A stretch of DNA of 64,000 nucleotides from Terebella lapidaria (lineage: Eukaryota; Annelida; Polychaeta; Terebellida; Terebellidae), in NCBI GenBank assembly GCA_949152475.1, contig OX424569.1:29433950-29497949 (forward strand), given 5' to 3'. Of the stretch, positions 58,347 to 64,000 are shown piece after piece. Within the stretch, counting starts at the first letter, position 1. The number at the start of each line of letters is the position of its first letter. Both the position numbers and the translations under genes were made by a program. The notes beneath the pieces are model-generated. The model saw nothing but the letters and a program-made list of their open reading frames with translations. It was not told the DNA's origin and did no database searches.

Positions 58347-58541
58347 TTGTGCAAGGCTCCAGTCCCTCTTCACCTTCCCAGGTTCCATTCGTTGCGTCAC
58401 ACCTTATGACTTGTGGTGTATTTGGCGAGCGTGCCATGACGTAGCCAGGTATACACGTGTACGCTATGACGGTACCGTGTGTGGCATCAGTTGTGTTGGT
58501 TGTGGAATATGATACTGATGGTAAAGGTGGACATCGGTCCT
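58347..58541 (-). CDS. Sushi membrane protein, CCP exon 2
   Basis: A 65-codon module. The acceptor is gattcgtcag and the donor ACAA/gtaaga, phase 1-1. The cysteines are in DRCPPLP, IAYTC, VIRC and LEPC, with the Trp in NGTWEGE. The loop before the last Cys is slightly longer than in its neighbours. Confidence 0.85.
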
Positions 58542-58659
58542 CTGACGAATCAAAGTTAAGTATCACCATGATATCATTGATTATTGTATGGTATTGGCAT
58601 TATTTCAACTTTATGTTGCGTTCTGAGGCGTTGCAGTAGTGATGTATGTAAATATCATC

Positions 58660-58975
58660 AACTCAGTAGCCTTTTGGCTTGTGATTAGGTACTGATGTAC
58701 TTGTCATATATCTATTCCATGGGGTTTGTGTCGGATTTCTAAATTATTTGTATAGGTTGTTGGGCAGTTGTATACTGATTCCATGTACAGTAGGTGTACA
58801 GTAGAAACAACTACATTAACCACACTGTCTGCCCCTGATGACGCCAGTGTGTCTTTTGATTAAGTATTTCGTTGGGCTTTGTTTCTGACGCAAAATGTTG
58901 TATTTTACGTTTGTTATTGGAATCATCAAAATTTGGCTATATTGATGGTAATAGATTGATACTTACATGGACATA
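58660..58975 (+). repeat. Dispersed repeat family R, single copy
   Basis: Starts CTCAGTAGCCTTTTGGCTTG, contains GATGACGCCAGTGTGTCTTT, and ends GATTGATACTTACAT. It lies in the intron between CCP exons 1 and 2 of the sushi gene. Confidence 0.85.
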
Positions 58976-59204
58976 ACTACACAAATACTGACGATTATGA
59001 TATCACAAGCACAATTACTTGACAATGTCCGAATGGTTCAATGACTAAGTGCCAACGACAATGCCAAATACTATATATATACGAGTGTACATATATTCAT
59101 ATCACAATGTCTAATCCGGTTCAAAGGACTTCACATTACCACTTGGGATATCGTCAATGTATATTTCATGTAGTCTAGTCACTGTTCTTGTGTGCAGTGG
59201 CACA

Positions 59205-59735
59205 GTGTTTAAAGTCGACTACCAGTTTCAACGAACTATTAACAACGACGGGATCATTGAAGACAGAGCTATATTTAGTACTAACTGACTTTGACAAAAC
59301 ACTAATGCGTTTGTTTACCAATGACCTAATCTGTTTGACCCATTCTGACAGAGAGTCAGTATCTGCCTTTCCTCGCTTTGTCCATTCCCTGGCATGCTAC
59401 TCAACTGCATCCATGATTAACTTAAAACTGTTTCTCCATGAAAAAGACGTGGGCTCTCTATATTTTGGACCTTTGGACAAAATTTTCTTCAATGATTCAT
59501 TCTCTGCTATATTGAGGTCGCCTGAAATAACGTGCCCAACTGGATCGTGTATGAACGGATAAATAATGCGAGTGCAGGAGGGTGGGTTTTGTAAGAGATC
59601 ATCAATATCTAAATCATTCAATGTATGTTTGTAGTTGAATATCTTGGAAGCAACAGATTTGATATATGAGTAGGATATAGGTGGAGCGGCAGTGTCAGTG
59701 AAATATGATGGTACCTGGGACTGAACAGACTAATG
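59205..59735 (-). mobile_element. Penelope-like element 5' region fragment
   Basis: Read on -: SYSYIKSVASKIFNYKH, LNDLDIDDLLQNPPSC, FIHDPVGHVISGDLNIAENE, then the LSEWVKQIRS-type segment also seen in copy 2. It extends further N-terminal than any other copy in the window. Stops and small shifts interrupt it. It sits in a sushi-gene intron. Confidence 0.8.
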
Positions 59736-60092
59736 ATGTATTATATTACTGATGTTAATTGCATCAATACCTTTATTAGCAAATTTTATCTTCAGAAAAG
59801 ACCGTTTGGGTGGTTCATATTCGGAAGTCTGTGTTGGATTACAAAGCCGATGATAAACAATATCTATGATAATGGAAAATTTTACTTCAATATTTTACTT
59901 CAAATCTGGGTATGTGAATGGACGGTGACATAACGAAATTCCAGCATGTTAATTCAGACCATAGGGCCTAAGCGATGAAACTGTCCCCGCTGGTCAAGAT
60001 ACTTCTTGGTGGTTCGGACAACACATGTACACGTTTTATCCTGCGAAATATTCCACCTTCGATTCTTGGTTTTAGAACAAAAAAGTACCAAC

Positions 60093-60275
60093 CTGCGCAT
60101 GACGTCACGTTTGCCGACCAGACACCGCGATCTGTACAGGTCACCAACTTTTCATGAAATCCGTCAACAAACCGAAGGTCACCAATGCATGAATACTGTG
60201 CACGGCTACCGAGCATCGTGCCATTGGAAACGAGCGTCGCCATGGAAACTTCCGGGGCTGGGTCACAAGAGATGG
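60093..60275 (-). CDS. Sushi membrane protein, CCP exon 1 (first one seen)
   Basis: A 61-codon CCP module, phase 1-1. The acceptor is tatttgacag and the donor GCAG/gttggt. The four Cys are in ISCDPAPE, AQYSC, LVTC and VTSC, with the Trp in RGVWSAN. Two sequons (NGT, NVT) are present. No signal peptide or further module was found upstream to 61 kb, so the N-terminal exons are missing or unrecognised. The gene as seen encodes at least five consecutive sushi modules plus a membrane anchor. Confidence 0.85.
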
Positions 60276-60622
60276 CTGTCAAATAATATATTTATAAATT
60301 ATAGGATTATCCCACAATCAATAAGATTTTTTTACCCGCAGTTCTTCAAGACGCGGAGAGGGTATTTATTTGTAGTAATGATGAATAGTAATATGATAAA
60401 GGCAGAACTAGTGATTGCAATAAGTTTCTGTGGCACATGATGCAAACAAATATATATGTGTGTGTATTGGTGAATGATTGTACATATATTGGAACCCAAG
60501 ATGGGAAATTGAATCTAGGTGCTATTTCAGTACAGAATAACTGTGATCGATACATAAAATATTCAATTGAAATCTCATTTTAGATTTTGTACTGTTGAAT
60601 TATTACCAAGTGTAAAAGCATA

Positions 60623-61052
60623 TTAAGGTAGTTCGCTCCAAACAGTGAGGGGAGTGGGTCAAAGAGTTTTTTTAAAATAAATAACTGTGTCAACATAATC
60701 TAGAGCTTCAAAATGATATATGTTATAGAGTAACTGTTCAGCATCCTAAAACTGAAAAGAAAATAGGGGGTCACCGTATCCGTTCTCATGGCAAACACGA
60801 TGCAAGATGTGAATATGGACGAAAAAATGTGCAAGAATGCCAGAATTTATGTCATTTTAAGTAAATATGTGTGATTTTGATCGAATATGTAGAAGAAACG
60901 AGCACGGTGACCCCCTATTTTCTTTTCAGTATTAGGATGCTGATCATTTACTCTATAAAATAATGTCATTTTGAAGAGATAATATTCAAGAAATGACTTT
61001 TAAATTTTGACTCTCCCGTTACCTCCATGTTTGTAGCGGACTACGTTAACCT
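60623..61052. mobile_element. 430-bp foldback/MITE-like element
   Basis: The left arm starts TTAAGGTAGTTCGCTCCAAA and the right arm ends TTGTAGCGGACTACGTTAAC. Matching continues inward to AGAAAATAGGGGGTCACCGT against its reverse complement near 60905-60930. Arms are about 150-165 bp with indels and the spacer is about 120 bp. No coding capacity. Confidence 0.8.
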
Positions 61053-62441
61053 ACACTCTCGAAAACGAAGGCAAAAAACATATTTGTGTTAGTAACATGT
61101 GCAATATATAGTATCATGATTATGAGACCAATCAGAAGATAATGACCAGGCCAACTAGTACATTACTTTACAGTACAAATGTACCAGTGAACTTCCTTAA
61201 ATACCATCCGTTTGTATTAATCGATTTCCATGAACAAAACACATCGAATATTATCTGGAAGTGTTACACCAATAAGGCTATGGCTGATTTAATTGATTCA
61301 TTGATCGGGAGGTGAGGAAATGGGCTGTATTAGACATTATCCGACCCCGAAGGACACTATTGGCAATATACTGCATTGTTCACTTGGCAAATCGAATTCC
61401 TTCTTCTGGGTATGTTTTATTTACACCTCTCACACCCCTGCAGGGGAGATCCGTTATTGATGACACGATTCATTGTACATTCTTATGACCAACAGGAGGC
61501 TGCAAGTACACTAACAAGAAATGTGGTTTGATAAAAAATGGCGGTGGCCATGCACATTATTTCCAGTAAAGCATATATCTTTAATATCATACAGATGATA
61601 TCTATCGTCATAGATAGATTTTACGATGGTAGTTCCGCTGCCGCGTCCGCAGACACTTTCTTGTGTACGCGCTACAGCTTGCAATTCTGAACCGATCTCG
61701 ATTATATTTTGTATGGACATCTTGTATGGTGAAGGCATGACACTGGTCCCTTCTGATTGCCATAGCAACCAAAATGACCGATTGGCGACACATTTTGTGA
61801 CAAAATCAGCAATTTCAACACCCATGGCTTGTGGACGCTCTAGGAGTTGTAATTTTACAGGAATCACTATAATATTGAACAGGCATGTTGATCAATGCTC
61901 AGTCAGGAAACCTATTGCTTTTTTTTTCAGAAAGATTGAATAAATATTATGACAACGATGTGAAATATCCAGTTTGATATCTATGATCATTCCATCTGGT
62001 TGATATCAGCAAACAAATCACACTGGACATGTGTACAAATTTACAGTCGATGGTTTTGTGTGAAGATATTACGTTTACTGAATAAGTTAACATAAATTTG
62101 ACTAGTTTAACATTAGTTTTACCGGTTAAGTTCATCACTGGCCACAATAAGAATGGTTGGGCAAAGAAACATTTATTATTGGGCTCAACAAGGTAAAGGT
62201 TGTGTCCAGTACTGACTTTATGGCTGAAATACCATTGATACTTGTGAATAATTTAACATAAATTTGGCTAGTTAAATCTGTAATTGAGCACAAAAAAAGT
62301 AGTTAAGGTGAGAAACATATATCATTGGGCTCATTTTATGAGTTGAATTCGAACTTGTGGTGTAAGTTCGATCTGGCTCCAATTTTGTCATCTTGAAATA
62401 CAGTTTTGGTCAAGTTTTACTGAATGTACGATACGGTTAAG
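61053..62441. other. No gene recognised; one unassigned - strand ORF
   Basis: A 118-codon - strand ORF (61511-61867) has protein-like composition (FVTKCVANRSFWLLWQSEG) and a possible phase-1 acceptor (aatattatag/TG) at its start. This matches the phase used by the sushi gene downstream, so it might be an upstream exon of that gene. I do not recognise the domain and no good donor was identified. Confidence 0.35.
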
Positions 62442-64000
62442 TTACATTTCGGTAAAGCCTCTCCATTTCTCTAAATAGTCACATTCCCTATTTTTCCTTA
62501 CAGCAATGTCCTCCTCTTGAGATCTGTAATTTTTCAATTTTTTAACAAAATTCTTCATGACAGGTGGCACAGAGTATAACTTACATGTATATATATATCT
62601 TTTTGCTATTAGAAACAACAGATCATACAAAATATTTGTACTTTCTATATTCAACAACAATAGCTGATTTGGCTGGTAGTTACAAAAATCTGGAAAATAT
62701 CTTCTAATATAAGTTTCAAATTCTACCCAAAATATCTTTACAAATTTGCAATGTATAAATAAATGTTCTACTGTTTCTTTATGCTCTTTGCACAAATTAC
62801 ACATAGGGGAATCTTTGAGTTTTATCTTAAATAGGTACGCATTTGTTGGTAATATATTATGTAACAACCTGAATTGTAAATATAACAGTTCTGTGGATAT
62901 TGTCAATTGATACAAGAGTGAAAAATGTTCTACCCAGTCGGACTCACTTATCTCAACAGAAAATAAAGTTGACCATGATTGTCTTGCCTTTGTTGGTTTC
63001 TGAACAATTGTTTTCAGTAAATGTGGATACACTGTACGACACACTTTCTTCATTTTGATCAAACTTGTTATAGCACTATTATATACAGGTACATCGTTAC
63101 CAAGAATAGCAGGTGCACCACGAAGTTTTTGTTTCCAGACAATTGGTATAGCATCCACAACACCATAATATATCAGAAAATGTGTTGATACCTCATATTT
63201 GTCAACAAATTGTTCATATGGCATTATGTGGTCTTCACATAGCAGGTCTCGAATACATTTAATTCCGCTATTGTACCAATCATTATAATACGTTACTTTT
63301 CCTTCAATTTTCAAGTTTGAATTGAACCACAAAAATTGGTTTACTATGTATTCCACAGGATCGTCTTTTTCTACAGGTCGATAAGTGTATGAAAACCAAG
63401 CTTTCAGAATATCTTTGATAAATTCGGATTGTACACTATTACATACATATTGGACGTCTTCTGCAACTAAATTACACTGTAAAAAATCATTAAAATCTAT
63501 AGTACAATTTACTTTAAAAAAAATTTTCCACCTTGCAAACGGTTCATCCAAAAATCTTTTAACCCATGCTATTTTCAATGCTTTACACTGAGTTTCTAAA
63601 TGCACCATATTTAACCCCCCTTGATCCTTATTATTATAAATAACATTTCTTTTTATCTTATCTGGTTTGTTTGCCCAAAGAAATTTAAATAGGAGTTTGG
63701 TCACGTTTTCTATGTAATAAACAGGTGGATCTGGTATAACTGAAAAAAGGAATATTAGTTTAGGTACCAACAGTGATTTTATTACTGTAGTTTTACCATA
63801 TAATGTTAATTCTCTCTGGTGCCATATGTTCATCAACAACTTCATTTTTGCAGTTATTGGGTTGAAATTTAATTCAAAAATATCTCTTACATTATGAGAC
63901 AATGTTATGCCAAGATAACGTATTGGTTCCTCACACCAGGTAACTTGATCTAATAAAGGAGTATGGTGATAGTCATTTTTTAAAGGGCCTAGTGGGATTA
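62442..64000 (-). mobile_element. L1/Tx1-like LINE ORF2 C-terminal part, runs off right edge
   Basis: An open frame on - runs from beyond 64000 to a stop at 62442, over 510 codons without a stop. It contains the post-RT region: RYLGITLSHNVRDIF, WHQRELTLYGKTTVIKSLLV, FLWANKPDKIKRN, DQGGLNMV, and near the end a CCHC-type motif (CNLCKEHKETVEHLFIHC). These are characteristic of L1/Tx1-clade ORF2 proteins. The RT and endonuclease domains would lie to the right of the window. The uninterrupted frame indicates a young, possibly intact copy. Confidence 0.88.

Overview
This is animal nuclear DNA, not bacterial or viral. Coding segments are short exons with canonical GT/AG introns. The identifiable protein families are animal ones: class A GPCRs, sushi (CCP) modules and an NHL-repeat protein. 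Most of the remaining sequence is AT-rich and packed with retroelements, foldback elements and satellites. The repeat content suggests a marine invertebrate, perhaps a lophotrochozoan. The species cannot be fixed from sequence alone.

Four host genes or gene parts are supported. (1) A two-exon NHL beta-propeller gene on + (1997-2107, 3237-4133). (2) and (3) Two paralogous class A GPCR genes on - (12431-7807 and 48372-46638). Both have one phase-0 intron between TM5 and TM6, an unusual SRW or NRW in place of DRY, and the same C-terminal ending. (4) A sushi-domain membrane protein on - (60275 to 56735), with five one-module exons that are all phase 1-1, then a transmembrane exon whose reading frame looks broken. 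A possible signal-peptide exon lies at the left edge (273-362, -).

Mobile DNA dominates. There are eight loci of a Penelope-like element (PLE), all in - orientation. Two 2.5-2.6 kb tandem-repeat-bearing elements each sit inside a PLE reading frame. Other elements are a DIRS-like Gag/RT fragment (13.6-14.3 kb), a decayed LINE in the first GPCR intron, a LINE at 52.9-54.9 kb that itself contains another LINE 3' end flanked by a 7-bp target duplication, and an L1/Tx1-like LINE running off the right edge. There is also a tRNA-derived SINE and at least three foldback or MITE-like elements. An old duplication (23.3-26.0 kb versus 32.8-34.9 kb) carries fragments resembling a RecQ helicase.

The most unusual signal is that the tandem units inside two unrelated element families carry textbook transcription-factor sites. 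The roughly 134-bp unit repeats a perfect DR1 nuclear-receptor element plus extended half-sites. The exactly 339-bp unit repeats a perfect palindromic RFX X-box. A third satellite, at 49.7-51.2 kb, has a 147-bp period, equal to nucleosome-core DNA length.
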